Of a stretch of DNA of 64,000 nt, positions 7,504-15,268 are shown piece after piece. The first letter of the stretch is position 1, and each line of letters opens with the position of its first letter. Source of the DNA: Candidatus Saccharimonadota bacterium (lineage in GTDB: Bacteria > Patescibacteriota > Saccharimonadia > Saccharimonadales > Saccharimonadaceae); contig WRHJ01000001.1 of assembly GCA_009783305.1 (NCBI GenBank), positions 1 to 64,000 on the forward strand, in the 5' to 3' direction. The notes below the pieces were generated by a model. The model made no database searches, was not told where the DNA came from, and was given only the letters and a program-made list of their open reading frames with translations. Both the position numbers and the translations under genes were made by a program.

Positions 7504-8248
7504 AAAACCGACAGTTTTATTAGTGCACGGATTGCGGGGGAGCCATCATGGTATGGATGCCGTGCGTGAGAAATTGAGCGATGATTTTGAGGTGCTGAGT
7601 CCGGATTTGCCAGGTACCGGTGATAATCCAGAACTTTCGGTCCAGGATCTTGCCGGGCATTTAAAGTGGCTGCACTCATACATTGAGGATTTGGGCGTGA
7701 AACCGATTTTGGTGGGGCATTCGATGGGTTCGATTATCGTGTCGCATTATGTTGAGAAGTATCCGGAGACAGTGGGCGAGAAAGTGGTTTTGATGTCACC
7801 GATTTTGCGGGGGCCGGGAGCGAAAGTGGCTGGACGGGTATTGGATGGAGCACTGAAGGGATTATTGTGGCCGTTTGGCCAGGAACAACGAACGAAGATT
7901 TTAGCGAGCAAGCAAGTTTCGTGGACGATTTCGCATTATTTGACGAGCGACAAGACCAAGCAGAAGGAAATTACAGAGTTGCATTATAAATACGGTGGCA
8001 GTTTTGCATCATCGCGATCATTATATGGCGATATGCAGGTTTCGATGGAAAATGACACAAAGATGCCGAAAGACAAGCAGATATTGGTGATTTTTGGCAA
8101 GAAAGATAGGTTGTCTAACCATAAGTTGGCGAGGGCGAGGGCGGAGCAAGCAGGAGCGGAGTATTGCGAGTTATTGGACTGCGGACACCTGATAAATTAT
8201 GAACGGCCGCAAGAGGTAGCCGAACGGATCAAGCAGTTTTTGAAATAA
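7490..8248 (+). CDS. Alpha/beta-hydrolase
   Basis: A 252-residue alpha/beta-hydrolase fold enzyme, last gene of the dus-glutaredoxin operon. The HG oxyanion motif (VHGLRGS), nucleophile elbow GHSMGS (Ser about residue 78), acid Asp in FGKKDRLS and His in DCGHLINYE are in the correct order. There is no signal peptide, so it is cytoplasmic. The substrate cannot be told from sequence. Its 3' end overlaps the convergent glycosyltransferase gene by 20 bp. Confidence 0.85.
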   Translation: MTKNRKPTVLLVHGLRGSHHGMDAVREKLSDDFEVLSPDLPGTGDNPELSVQDLAGHLKWLHSYIEDLGVKPILVGHSMGSIIVSHYVEKYPETVGEKVVLMSPILRGPGAKVAGRVLDGALKGLLWPFGQEQRTKILASKQVSWTISHYLTSDKTKQKEITELHYKYGGSFASSRSLYGDMQVSMENDTKMPKDKQILVIFGKKDRLSNHKLARARAEQAGAEYCELLDCGHLINYERPQEVAERIKQFLK

Positions 8249-9482
8249 CTTTGGTGTAAATTTGTTCCATGCGGTTGAGAGTGTAATCGATGTTGTGAGT
8301 ACTAATGATTTTGAGGCTGGCTGCACTCATTTTTTTCTGAAGCCTGTCATCGCTAAGGAGTTTGGCAATGCCGCGCGCAAGTGCGGAAGTGTCGCTTGGC
8401 TTGCAGAGAAATCCATTTTGATTGTTTTTAACTAATTCGGGAATAGCGCCGGCGCGAACGGCGACAGCGGGGAGGCCGCTGGCAAGAGCTTCCATCAGGA
8501 CGATACTTTGAGTTTCGGTGGTGGAAGTGATAGCAAAGAGGCGGGCGGCACGGTAAACTTCCGGGAGGTCGTTGCCAATGATTTTGCCAGTGAATATAAC
8601 AGATTTGGAGATTTCTAGTTCCCTGCTGAGATCTTCAAGGTGTTGTTTGTCGGAGCCGTCGCCGACGATGACTAATTTGGCGGCAGGAAGCTGGTTGAGA
8701 GTTTTGGCGAAAGATTCGATGAGGACATGGAGGCTTTTTTCGGGGTCAATGCGACCAACGTAAAGAGCGAAAGGAGTTTTGGGAAGTTTATATTTAGCGT
8801 AAATGGAAGACTTGGGTTGACCGGCGCTGAACCGGGATAAATCGATGCCGTTGCTGAGGGCTTCGACGGGCGTATGGAGCTTTTGGCGATTTGGCACTAA
8901 ATCATGGACTGCAATTTCGGTGGGCGCGGTAGCGTGGGCGCTTTTTTTGAGGAAACTGGCGAAATAGCTGCGGACGACAGCGTCGACCGGTTTTTTGATG
9001 GTCTTTGGCAGCTTAAGCTGGCTGGTGAAGTTATCTGGGTAGGCGTGGCCGGTGGAAACCAGTGGGATATCGCGTTTGTCAGCGTAGCGAAACACGGCGA
9101 GGGCGACTGGTCCGGGGGTTTGATCGTGGATAAGGTCAGGTTGAAATTGGTCGAGAACGGTTTTAATTTCGAAATAAGGGTTAAAACTAACATGAAGGCC
9201 ATTTTTATAAAAAAGCCGGGGGATTTTTTTGCCAAAAATAGCTTTCATTTCGGGTATTTTGTTGATTTGATCTGGGTAAAAAGGCAGTTTGACACTAGAG
9301 AGACGGGCGACCTTGAAGTTGTATTCGGGGTCTTTTTCTATGGAGGGCTCACCGGTGATGCTGGGGGCGAGGACGATAACTTCGTGACCACGTTGGCTGA
9401 GACCGGCAGCAAGATTGCGTGAGAAGACTGCGACGCCGTTGATCATGGGGTAGTAGAGGTCAGTAGAAATAGCAATCTTCAT
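8229..9482 (-). CDS. GT4-family glycosyltransferase, glycolipid type
   Basis: A 417-residue GT-B enzyme: N-terminal STDLYYPMINGVAVF with the Gly-rich acceptor-domain loop, and a C-terminal donor domain with YVGRIDPEKSLHVLIESF and the EX7E-like region TETQSIVLMEALASGLP. The closest named families are alpha-monoglucosyl-/mannosyl-diacylglycerol synthases and PimB-type mannosyltransferases, so a membrane glycolipid product is plausible. It is divergent from a GT32 gene with only 17 bp between the two start codons and a -10 box 9 nt upstream of the ATG. The donor and acceptor are unknown. Confidence 0.85.
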   Translation of the reverse strand: MKIAISTDLYYPMINGVAVFSRNLAAGLSQRGHEVIVLAPSITGEPSIEKDPEYNFKVARLSSVKLPFYPDQINKIPEMKAIFGKKIPRLFYKNGLHVSFNPYFEIKTVLDQFQPDLIHDQTPGPVALAVFRYADKRDIPLVSTGHAYPDNFTSQLKLPKTIKKPVDAVVRSYFASFLKKSAHATAPTEIAVHDLVPNRQKLHTPVEALSNGIDLSRFSAGQPKSSIYAKYKLPKTPFALYVGRIDPEKSLHVLIESFAKTLNQLPAAKLVIVGDGSDKQHLEDLSRELEISKSVIFTGKIIGNDLPEVYRAARLFAITSTTETQSIVLMEALASGLPAVAVRAGAIPELVKNNQNGFLCKPSDTSALARGIAKLLSDDRLQKKMSAASLKIISTHNIDYTLNRMEQIYTKVISKTA

Positions 9483-9499
9483 GTTAGAATAAGTATAAC
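9483..9499. promoter_or_regulatory. 17-bp divergent promoter with two -10 boxes, no leaders
   Basis: TAGAAT (9485-9490, + strand) and TATACT (9497-9492, - strand) each end 9 nt before an ATG (9500 and 9482). The whole region between two start codons is 17 bp, so neither mRNA can carry a Shine-Dalgarno leader unless transcription starts inside the other gene. Confidence 0.7.
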
Positions 9500-10264
9500 A
9501 TGCCGATACCGAAGAAGATTCACTACGTATGGTTGGGAGATGCGCCGTTATCCGAGAGAGATGCGGGGTTTATTGCTGGTTGGCAGAAGCTAAATCCGGA
9601 CTTTACGATTCGGTGTTGGACTGAGCAGGATATAGATTTGGATAAGTACCCTTTGGTTCGAACTGCGTTGCGCGAAAAACGTTGGGCGTTGGCGTCGGAT
9701 GTGATTCGGATGTATGCAATTTACCATGAGGGCGGGGTTTACATGGATACGGATGTGGAACTATTACAGCCGCTGGCGCCGTTTTTGAAGTACGATGGTT
9801 TTGCGGGGTGGGAGGCGAGATATTGGTTTAGCACGGCACTGTTTGGAGCAGCAAAAGATTCGCCGTGGATCGAAAAAGCACTGAGGCGATATGAATTGAT
9901 TGACCCGGACCATAAGATAGTGACGAATACTTTCTTAAAGACGGTGCATGCACCTTCGGTTTATGCGCAAGATATATATGGCGTCAAAATGGATGGAAGG
10001 ACGCGCGAATATGCGGATAGCAAGTTTGCGACGTTTGCATCGGAATATTTTTCACCCAAGCATTATTTGACAGGCAAGGTGCATAAGACAGACAAGACGG
10101 TGGCGTTTCACCATTATGCTTCGACGTGGCATAGCAAGACGGAAAAGATGAAAAATGATTTGATGCGGGCGACTTACAAGACGTTAGGGCGTAAGGGGTA
10201 CGAGAAGTTGGAAAAGGCTTTTCATGCGACCCTAGAAAAAGAAATTCGCAAGGAGTTGCCATGA
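9500..10264 (+). CDS. GT32-family (DXD) glycosyltransferase
   Basis: A 254-residue member of the DXD sugar-binding family (Och1/capsular type). Seen: IPKKIHYVWLG at the N-terminus, the catalytic metal-binding region EGGVYMDTDVELL (DTD about residues 83-85), and HYASTWHSK near the end. It transfers a sugar from a nucleotide donor to a surface polysaccharide or glycolipid. It heads the operon with smpB and overlaps it by 4 nt. Confidence 0.85.
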   Translation: MPIPKKIHYVWLGDAPLSERDAGFIAGWQKLNPDFTIRCWTEQDIDLDKYPLVRTALREKRWALASDVIRMYAIYHEGGVYMDTDVELLQPLAPFLKYDGFAGWEARYWFSTALFGAAKDSPWIEKALRRYELIDPDHKIVTNTFLKTVHAPSVYAQDIYGVKMDGRTREYADSKFATFASEYFSPKHYLTGKVHKTDKTVAFHHYASTWHSKTEKMKNDLMRATYKTLGRKGYEKLEKAFHATLEKEIRKELP

Positions 10265-10665
10265 AAAGCAATCCAGCTGTGGTGATGAATCGCAAAGCGC
10301 ATTATGACTATGTTTTGGGCGAGCAGTTGGAGGTGGGGATGGTTTTATCTGGCCCAGAGGTACGAGTGATGCGCGATCATCACGCGCAGATTAAGGGTGC
10401 GTATGTGGTAGTGCGGAGAGATGAATTGTGGTTGATTGGTATGACGTTGGGAGCGGAAATGGCACGGGATGTGAAACTGCTGGCGACAAAGCGGCAGATT
10501 GCCGGTCTGCTGCGGCAAAAGGTACAAGGGTTTACGATTGTGCCGGTGAAATTACTGCCATTGAAACGGCATATAAAATTAGTGATTGCAGTTGGGCGCG
10601 GCAAGAAGGCTTATGATAAGCGGCAAACTATAAAGGAAAGGGATCTCTCGCGTGAGCAAAACTAA
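10261..10665 (+). CDS. smpB: SsrA-binding protein SmpB
   Basis: A 134-residue SmpB that brings tmRNA to stalled ribosomes. Diagnostic: NRKAHYDYVLGEQLEVGMVLSG at the N-terminus, an ISGxEV-like GPEVR, and the basic C-terminal tail GKKAYDKRQTIKERD expected to fold in the mRNA channel. It overlaps the genes on both sides (ATGA type with GT32; 14 nt with the exonuclease). No tmRNA gene was found in this window. Confidence 0.93.
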   Translation: MKSNPAVVMNRKAHYDYVLGEQLEVGMVLSGPEVRVMRDHHAQIKGAYVVVRRDELWLIGMTLGAEMARDVKLLATKRQIAGLLRQKVQGFTIVPVKLLPLKRHIKLVIAVGRGKKAYDKRQTIKERDLSREQN

Positions 10666-11470
10666 TATTTCCCTGTTCTCTTGGAACGTAAATGGACTAC
10701 GTGCGGTGTTGCGCAAGGGTAATTTGCGAGAGTTTATTGAGAAATACGAGCCAGATGTTCTGATGATGCAGGAGACGAAAATATCGGAGCAGCAGATTGA
10801 GGAGAATAAGCTGCGAGAAGAGTTTGCTGGTTATGAGCAATTTTATAGTTTTGCAAAAAAACCGGGGTATGCGGGGACGGCGGTATGGGTGAAGAAGGAA
10901 TTGGTGGATGGGGCGGTCAAAATTGCCGATATAGATGGGGATGGGCTGGAAGATAGGTATGGAGATTTACTAAAAGAAGGACGGTTGACAGGGGTAGATC
11001 TCGGCAAATGCATATGCATTTCGATTTACGTACCGAACGCAAAGGAGGATTTGAGCCGGTTGGGAGTGAGAGAAAAATGGGATAAGTATTTGGCGGATGC
11101 CTTGTCGAAACTGCAGAAAGACAAGCCAGTGATAGCGGCGGGAGATTTTAACGTGGCGCATGAACCGATTGATTTGGCGCGGCCCAAGCAAAATGTCGGC
11201 AAGCATGGCTACACGGATGAAGAGCGGCGAGGTTTTGGCGAGCTGTTGAAGCGAACTGGATTGATGGATAGTTTTCGGGTGTTGCACCCGGACACTATGG
11301 CATATTCGTGGTGGAGTCACTGGGGTAATGCTCGAGTAAATAACGTTGGTTGGCGGATTGATTATATGCTGGTATCAGCGGCACTGAAATCTAGATTGCT
11401 GAGCGCGAAAATTTATCCGGAAGTTTTGGGTTCGGACCATTGTCCAGTGTCAGTAAGTTTGGAGTTGTAA
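10652..11470 (+). CDS. xth: Exodeoxyribonuclease III / AP endonuclease (XthA type)
   Basis: A 272-residue EEP-fold nuclease for base excision repair. Motifs in order: SWNVNGLRA, MQETKI (metal-binding Glu), VPNAK, GDFNVAHEPIDL (Asp/Asn), WWSHWGNAR...GWRIDYML, and the catalytic GSDHCPVSV. The start ATG?/GTG at 10652 overlaps smpB by 14 nt, consistent with coupling. Together with ung at 28 kb it supplies excision repair functions. Confidence 0.92.
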   Translation: MSKTNISLFSWNVNGLRAVLRKGNLREFIEKYEPDVLMMQETKISEQQIEENKLREEFAGYEQFYSFAKKPGYAGTAVWVKKELVDGAVKIADIDGDGLEDRYGDLLKEGRLTGVDLGKCICISIYVPNAKEDLSRLGVREKWDKYLADALSKLQKDKPVIAAGDFNVAHEPIDLARPKQNVGKHGYTDEERRGFGELLKRTGLMDSFRVLHPDTMAYSWWSHWGNARVNNVGWRIDYMLVSAALKSRLLSAKIYPEVLGSDHCPVSVSLEL

Positions 11471-11472
11471 AG

Positions 11473-12270
11473 ATGGAGCAGATGAATTATTGGCGGATAC
11501 AGGGGAAGAAGGTGTTGTTTCCGGAAATTGATATGGAAAAACCAGAGAGAAAACAACTAGCTGGCCGTTTGTTGATTATCGGCGGGAACAAAGGAAGTTT
11601 CTTTACGGTTGCAAATGCAGCGGCGAAGGCGCATGAATTAGGGATAGGAGAGGTGAAGGTATTATTGCCGGACAGCTTGAAGAAGCAAGTGCCGGCCAGT
11701 CCTGACGTGATATTCGCACCAGGAGAGTCATCAGGAGGATTTGGCAAGGAGGCGATAAAATTTGCAGCCGCGGCAGCGGAAAATACAGATTTTGTGCTGA
11801 TGATAGGTGATATGGGCAAAAATTCAGAAACGGCAACTTTTGCAGAGAGATTTATGTGGGAAAACAGCAGGCCGATTTTAGTAACGCGTGACGCAATTGA
11901 ACTGTTGGCGACGAGTGCAAATGATTGGTTGGGATGTGATGGTGTGGCAGTGTGTGCTGCCCTGCCCCAATTGCAAAAGATTTTCAAAGCGGTTTATTAT
12001 CCAAAAATAATAACTTTGTCGATGCCGACGAATCAGTTAATTGAAACTTTGCATAAATTTACCATTACCTATCCGATGATGGTAGTGACTTATCATAATG
12101 GCCAGGTGGTAGTGGCTAAGGGTGGCGAAGTGGTGACGACGGAATTGGGAGATACCAAATATAATCCAATTAGTATTTGGGCGGGCGAATTGGTAGTAAA
12201 AATGACGGCGCTGATGCTTTGGAACGAGAAAAAGGATTTCGCCGCAGCAACGAGTGCGATTTTGATGTAA
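11473..12270 (+). CDS. ADP-dependent NAD(P)H-hydrate dehydratase-like protein
   Basis: About 265 residues with the ribokinase-like YjeF C-terminal/NnrD fold: RLLIIGGNKGSFFTVANAAAKA (nucleotide-binding start), FAPGESSGGFG, FVLMIGDMGKN, and a late TYHNGQVVVAKGG segment. The family repairs damaged NAD(P)HX. The usual GTGDTLAG-type catalytic loop near the C-terminus is not obvious (PISIWAGELV occupies that place), so catalysis is uncertain. ATG 11473 lies 3 nt after the exonuclease stop, with GGAG upstream; ATG 11482 is an alternative. Last gene of its operon, closed by a terminator. Confidence 0.6.
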   Translation: MEQMNYWRIQGKKVLFPEIDMEKPERKQLAGRLLIIGGNKGSFFTVANAAAKAHELGIGEVKVLLPDSLKKQVPASPDVIFAPGESSGGFGKEAIKFAAAAAENTDFVLMIGDMGKNSETATFAERFMWENSRPILVTRDAIELLATSANDWLGCDGVAVCAALPQLQKIFKAVYYPKIITLSMPTNQLIETLHKFTITYPMMVVTYHNGQVVVAKGGEVVTTELGDTKYNPISIWAGELVVKMTALMLWNEKKDFAAATSAILM

Positions 12271-12274
12271 AGGA

Positions 12275-12299
12275 AAAGACCGTGCAATGCACGGTCTTT
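12275..12299. terminator. Bidirectional intrinsic terminator
   Basis: A perfect 11-bp stem (AAAGACCGTGC with its complement) and a 3-nt loop lie between convergent genes. It has A/T runs on both sides and can serve both directions. Confidence 0.85.
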
Positions 12300-12304
12300 A
12301 GGTG

Positions 12305-13570
12305 TTAGACTGGTTGTTTTGCGACCAGTCGTTTGATAACAGATTTGAGATACTCATATGACATGCCCGCGGTGATACAGGATAGGACCATGGCGGCAAA
12401 TAGGACGAAGAAGGAGCCATAAGAGAATATCAAATTGAAAGGAGTGCGTTCTAGCGCTGGTGACAGATTGAGAATTGAGCCAAAACTGGTGAGAGCAAAA
12501 CCGACAACGATAATCCAGATACAAGTGAACGCAAAGCGTACACGATCCCAATTATTGGACGAAGGATTGTCTCCGACTTTTTTAGCGCAAGCATATCCGC
12601 CGATGAACAGGATGTCGTGGGCGATTAGAACGCTTACGCAGAAAATCACGATGGCACTGATGAACGGAATCTCGAAGTACGGGATCATAAATGTGCCGCG
12701 AGTGGCTGCGATTAAGCCGGCTAGGCAGAAGTAGAAGATAATTTTGTCCGATAGCATGTCGAGCATTTTCCCTGCGTTGGTTGTTTGGCCGGACCTTCGC
12801 GCGATAGTGCCGTCGAGCATATCGGTGAGTACGGCAGTGGTCATGAGGATTGTCCCAACGATGTTGCTGAAGTCGCCAAATGGCTGTTTGAAAAAGGCGT
12901 AAGCTATGAGCGGAGCCAATGCTATGCGTGATAGTGTGAACCAATTTGGCACACCCATCTGGCCTCCAGTTTCTTTGAGTAAATTGCCGTCGGATTTGGC
13001 GTCCATAGCTAGAACGAAATACTGCATGCCGCTGACGATGCTAAGTGCCGTGGACAGAGAGACGAGAGCGAGGACTAGGAAAGACTTATTGGGGAATTCT
13101 GGGAGGAAGACTACGATGATGGTGGTATTTTGGCAAAAAGTTTTAAATTTGCCAGGACCACGTGCGGACTTGACTGGAGATTTCTTCGGTTTTCGTAAGA
13201 AATACGTGAAGATGTCGCGGGCTAACATGATGAAAAAGAAATACCAACTGATTTGACCAAAAAATGCAAACACGAAAAATGCAGCATTGATTGCAATCTT
13301 ATCAGATTGTTCATCAAGTGTAGCACCGCCGTCGTCCAGAAGAGTTCCATCTGGTTGTCTTTTAAACTTTCTGGCACAGTATCCGTCGAGTAGGTCGAGT
13401 AGTGCAATGAAGAGCCAGATCGCGATGTACCAATATTGTTCAAGTGGGACATCGTGGATTCTGCGGACAAATATAGTTGTCAGGAATCCAACAGCAAGGA
13501 TTAAGCGAAACCAAGTGATAATGTTGGCGCTGTGAAGCTTTAGCCACTGAGTACGTTGTGTTTTATCCAC
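12305..13570 (-). CDS. Double-domain CDP-alcohol phosphatidyltransferase
   Basis: Transfers a phosphoalcohol from a CDP-alcohol in the membrane, as in phosphatidylglycerophosphate synthase. The 421-residue protein contains two complete family signatures (DxxDGxxAR...GxxxDxxxD): DLLDGYCARKF...GGATLDEQSDK near residues 58-90, and DMLDGTIARRS...GKMLDMLSDK near 250-285. Each lies within its own set of membrane helices, so two enzymes of about 200 residues appear fused. GTG 13570 is chosen because AAAGGGGG lies 8 nt upstream; the frame continues further upstream but with implausible sequence. A TTGTCA-17-TATAAT promoter (13648-13620) gives a leader of about 40 nt. Confidence 0.85.
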   Translation of the reverse strand: MDKTQRTQWLKLHSANIITWFRLILAVGFLTTIFVRRIHDVPLEQYWYIAIWLFIALLDLLDGYCARKFKRQPDGTLLDDGGATLDEQSDKIAINAAFFVFAFFGQISWYFFFIMLARDIFTYFLRKPKKSPVKSARGPGKFKTFCQNTTIIVVFLPEFPNKSFLVLALVSLSTALSIVSGMQYFVLAMDAKSDGNLLKETGGQMGVPNWFTLSRIALAPLIAYAFFKQPFGDFSNIVGTILMTTAVLTDMLDGTIARRSGQTTNAGKMLDMLSDKIIFYFCLAGLIAATRGTFMIPYFEIPFISAIVIFCVSVLIAHDILFIGGYACAKKVGDNPSSNNWDRVRFAFTCIWIIVVGFALTSFGSILNLSPALERTPFNLIFSYGSFFVLFAAMVLSCITAGMSYEYLKSVIKRLVAKQPV

Positions 13571-13619
13571 ACTAAGCACCCCCTTTCTTTTTATTTTAAG
13601 GAACTCCACCGGATTTCTT

Positions 13620-13648
13620 ATTATATCATAAAGATTGGTTTTTGACAA
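13620..13648 (-). promoter_or_regulatory. Promoter of the double CDP-alcohol phosphatidyltransferase gene
   Basis: On the - strand TTGTCA (13648-13643), a 17-nt spacer and TATAAT (13625-13620). Confidence 0.8.
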
Positions 13649-13701
13649 AGATATTTTTTTTTGGTACCATAGGATAAACGTCAATAAAAAAGGAGGTTTA
13701 A

Positions 13702-14268
13702 ATGGCGGAGGGAAAGAAAAAATCAAATAAAATAGTTTGGCTAACTGCAGGCATAGTGGCCGTGGTAGCTGTGGCAGTCTTGATAATTGTGCTGGTTAGC
13801 CGGGGCGATTCAATTAAGACGATTGCCCAATTTAAAGAGGCGGTTGCGGAAAAGAGAGCTTTGAATTGTACGATTTCTTCGCCCGATAGCACTGACACGG
13901 TGATGCAAGCTACTGAAGGTTTTAAGAAGATAAAATTGACTACAGAGGAGCCAGAACTTTCTACCGGTAAAATAATTGTGCTGATAATTGATGGCGAAGG
14001 TACTTATTTCTGGGATGAGCCTAACACTATGGCTTTCAGGATGGATGATAGGTCCATGCTGGATGATTTTCTTAATGAGATTGATGCCGCATCGGAAGAG
14101 GATGACGAGGAAGATGAGGGCTTTAGCTTCAAGTGCGAATCTCCCAATAAGGCAAACTTCGAAGTGCCGAGCGATATAGATTTCATAGATTTTGGTGATT
14201 TGTTTGACAATGATTATGACGATGACGATTACTATTTTGACGAAGATGGGTACGATTATAGCGAATAG
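13702..14268 (+). CDS. Membrane-anchored protein with very acidic tail
   Basis: A 188-residue protein: a short basic N-terminus, one membrane helix (about 11-33), an extracytoplasmic domain of about 110 residues with two Cys (NCTIS and FKCES) that could form a disulfide, and a final stretch of about 25 residues almost wholly Asp/Tyr/Glu (DDDDYYFDEDGYDYSE). The Shine-Dalgarno AGGAGG precedes ATG 13702. The tail may bind Ca or other cations or interact with a basic surface. No family was recognised. A bidirectional terminator follows. Confidence 0.6.
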   Translation: MAEGKKKSNKIVWLTAGIVAVVAVAVLIIVLVSRGDSIKTIAQFKEAVAEKRALNCTISSPDSTDTVMQATEGFKKIKLTTEEPELSTGKIIVLIIDGEGTYFWDEPNTMAFRMDDRSMLDDFLNEIDAASEEDDEEDEGFSFKCESPNKANFEVPSDIDFIDFGDLFDNDYDDDDYYFDEDGYDYSE

Positions 14269-14289
14269 CTGAACAGACAAGCTAAAAGT

Positions 14290-14313
14290 AAAAACCGCTG
14301 TTGAGCGGTTTTT
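14290..14313. terminator. Bidirectional intrinsic terminator
   Basis: AAAAACCGCT / AGCGGTTTTT with a GTTG loop. It ends the acidic-tail gene on the + strand and the tRNA-Leu 3' half transcript on the - strand. Confidence 0.9.
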
Positions 14314-14317
14314 ACTT

Positions 14318-14374
14318 TGGTGGGCGAGGAGGGACTTGAACCCTCACGACCTTGCGGCCAGCAGATTTTGAGTC
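14318..14374 (-). pseudogene. 3' half of split tRNA-Leu(CAA)
   Basis: Read on the - strand this is GACTCAAAA (anticodon loop), the anticodon 3' stem, the long variable arm, T-arm GAGGG-TTCAAGT-CCCTC, acceptor CTCGCCC, discriminator A and CCA. It is identical over 57 nt to the intact tRNA-Leu at 15019-15106. Its natural 5' half is at 18809-18847 on the same strand, so insertion of the element in the anticodon loop separated the two. A TATAAT on the - strand (14543-14538) could still transcribe it. Confidence 0.9.
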
Positions 14375-14543
14375 ATGGACTACCTCTGCTATCCTCTGTC
14401 AGAATAACGGGGGTCGTCTTTCGCGGTTTGCCCTTTTATGGGTCATCGGACTCCACAATCGGACTCCGACCGCAACAACTCTAATCTGTTAGGTTCAACC
14501 TGTAACCGCTTTTAAGCGATTGTCCTCGTCCTCTGGCATTATA
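14375..14543 (-). other. Structured transcribed region upstream of the tRNA-Leu 3' half
   Basis: On the - strand a TATAAT (14543-14538, preceded by TGC) would start a transcript near 14531. It runs through ATCGCTT-AAAAGCG-like and ACAGGTTGAACCT hairpins, the duplicated 10-mer GGAGTCCGAT (complement of 14445-14454 and 14458-14467, period 13), then the tRNA 3' half and the terminator at 14290. The direct repeats may be integrase arm sites rather than RNA structure. A GGTAGTCC just before the tRNA recalls a group I intron S element, but no matching R element was found. Role unknown. Confidence 0.4.
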
Positions 14544-14593
14544 GCATGATTAGCTATGGTATACTGGCACTAGATATTTAGGAGGTCAATCTT

Positions 14594-14941
14594 ATGTTTA
14601 ATGAAATCTGCATTTACGAAGCAAAGATAGAAAAACAAGACGAGATAGAGACACTCATGAAAGAAGTTGCCGAGTTCTATATGTCTCAGCCAGGCATTGT
14701 TGAGGTGAAGTATATTAAACGTACGCATCGCCAAAAGGATTTCAATTCGGTCAAAGAAGGAAAGCCAGCAATCCCACTTACTAGACAAGTCGGTAAAGTT
14801 ACCTATGTGCTGTATCTAGTTTGTGAGGATGCCGATGCCCATGCTAGACTGTGCAGGCCCGCCTTAGAGAAGTTTTACAAAAGGTGGACTAGATGCCTGA
14901 CCACTATGCCTAGAATAATTCTTGGAGAGAATATCGTCTAA
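14594..14941 (+). CDS. Hypothetical protein, possible dimeric alpha/beta-barrel (ABM-like)
   Basis: A 115-residue protein with ferredoxin-like secondary structure: strand NEICIYEAKIE, helix QDEIETLMKEVAEFYM, strand GIVEVKYIKRTH, and later strand VTYVLYLVCED. This pattern and length suit the antibiotic-biosynthesis-monooxygenase/dimeric barrel superfamily, but no catalytic residue identifies it. A strong Shine-Dalgarno AGGAGGT precedes ATG 14594, and a TATACT box sits at about 14559-14564. It is cargo of the integrated element, next to the element-borne tRNA. Confidence 0.4.
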   Translation: MFNEICIYEAKIEKQDEIETLMKEVAEFYMSQPGIVEVKYIKRTHRQKDFNSVKEGKPAIPLTRQVGKVTYVLYLVCEDADAHARLCRPALEKFYKRWTRCLTTMPRIILGENIV

Positions 14942-14994
14942 TCGCACAACCGTAAGTTCAATACTTTTTGTTTTTCTCGGGGAGTATATCGTGG

Positions 14995-15000
14995 TATAAT
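14995..15000 (+). promoter_or_regulatory. Extended -10 box of element-borne tRNA-Leu
   Basis: TGGTATAAT ends 18 nt before the tRNA 5' end, giving a leader of about 12 nt to be removed by RNase P. Confidence 0.7.
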
Positions 15001-15018
15001 AACGGAGTACTTTTGTAT

Positions 15019-15106
15019 GGGCGAGTGGTGAAACTTGGTATACACGGTAGACTCAAAATCTGCTGGCCGCAAGGTCGTGAGGGTTCAAGTCCCTCCTCGC
15101 CCACCA
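15019..15106 (+). tRNA. tRNA-Leu(CAA), intact, carried by the integrative element
   Basis: An 88-nt class II tRNA with encoded CCA: acceptor GGGCGAG/CTCGCCC, three-pair D-stem, anticodon arm GTAGA-CTCAAAA-TCTGC (anticodon CAA, reads UUG), variable arm GGCCGCAAGGTC, T-arm with TTCAAGT. The 3' half is identical to the host fragment at 14318-14374. The D-loop has one extra base compared with the host 5' half (AAACTTGG against AAATCGG), so it is a distinct variant, not a simple duplication. It lies in the opposite orientation to the host tRNA. It has its own promoter and terminator and presumably replaces the disrupted gene. Confidence 0.95.
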
Positions 15107-15158
15107 GACATATGCGTCTAGCTCACTCTTCATATGAGCTCCTAATTATTTTTATAGC

Positions 15159-15188
15159 AAAATAGCCTCGTCATCGGGGCTATTTTGT
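15159..15188 (+). terminator. Intrinsic terminator
   Basis: AAAATAGCC / GGCTATTTT with a 10-nt loop, downstream of the tRNA-Leu. Confidence 0.75.
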
Positions 15189-15268
15189 TGCCTGCACGTC
15201 TAAAGTGCACTATAATAGACATAGATTTGTCGGCATACCACCGATAAAAATAAAAATATGATAAAATA

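Noticed and set aside
14375..14543. Group I intron in tRNA-Leu
   Set aside because: GGTAGTCC before the 3' half resembles an S element, but no matching R element or P3-P7 pairing was found nearby, and the 5' side carries a terminator, not intron structure.
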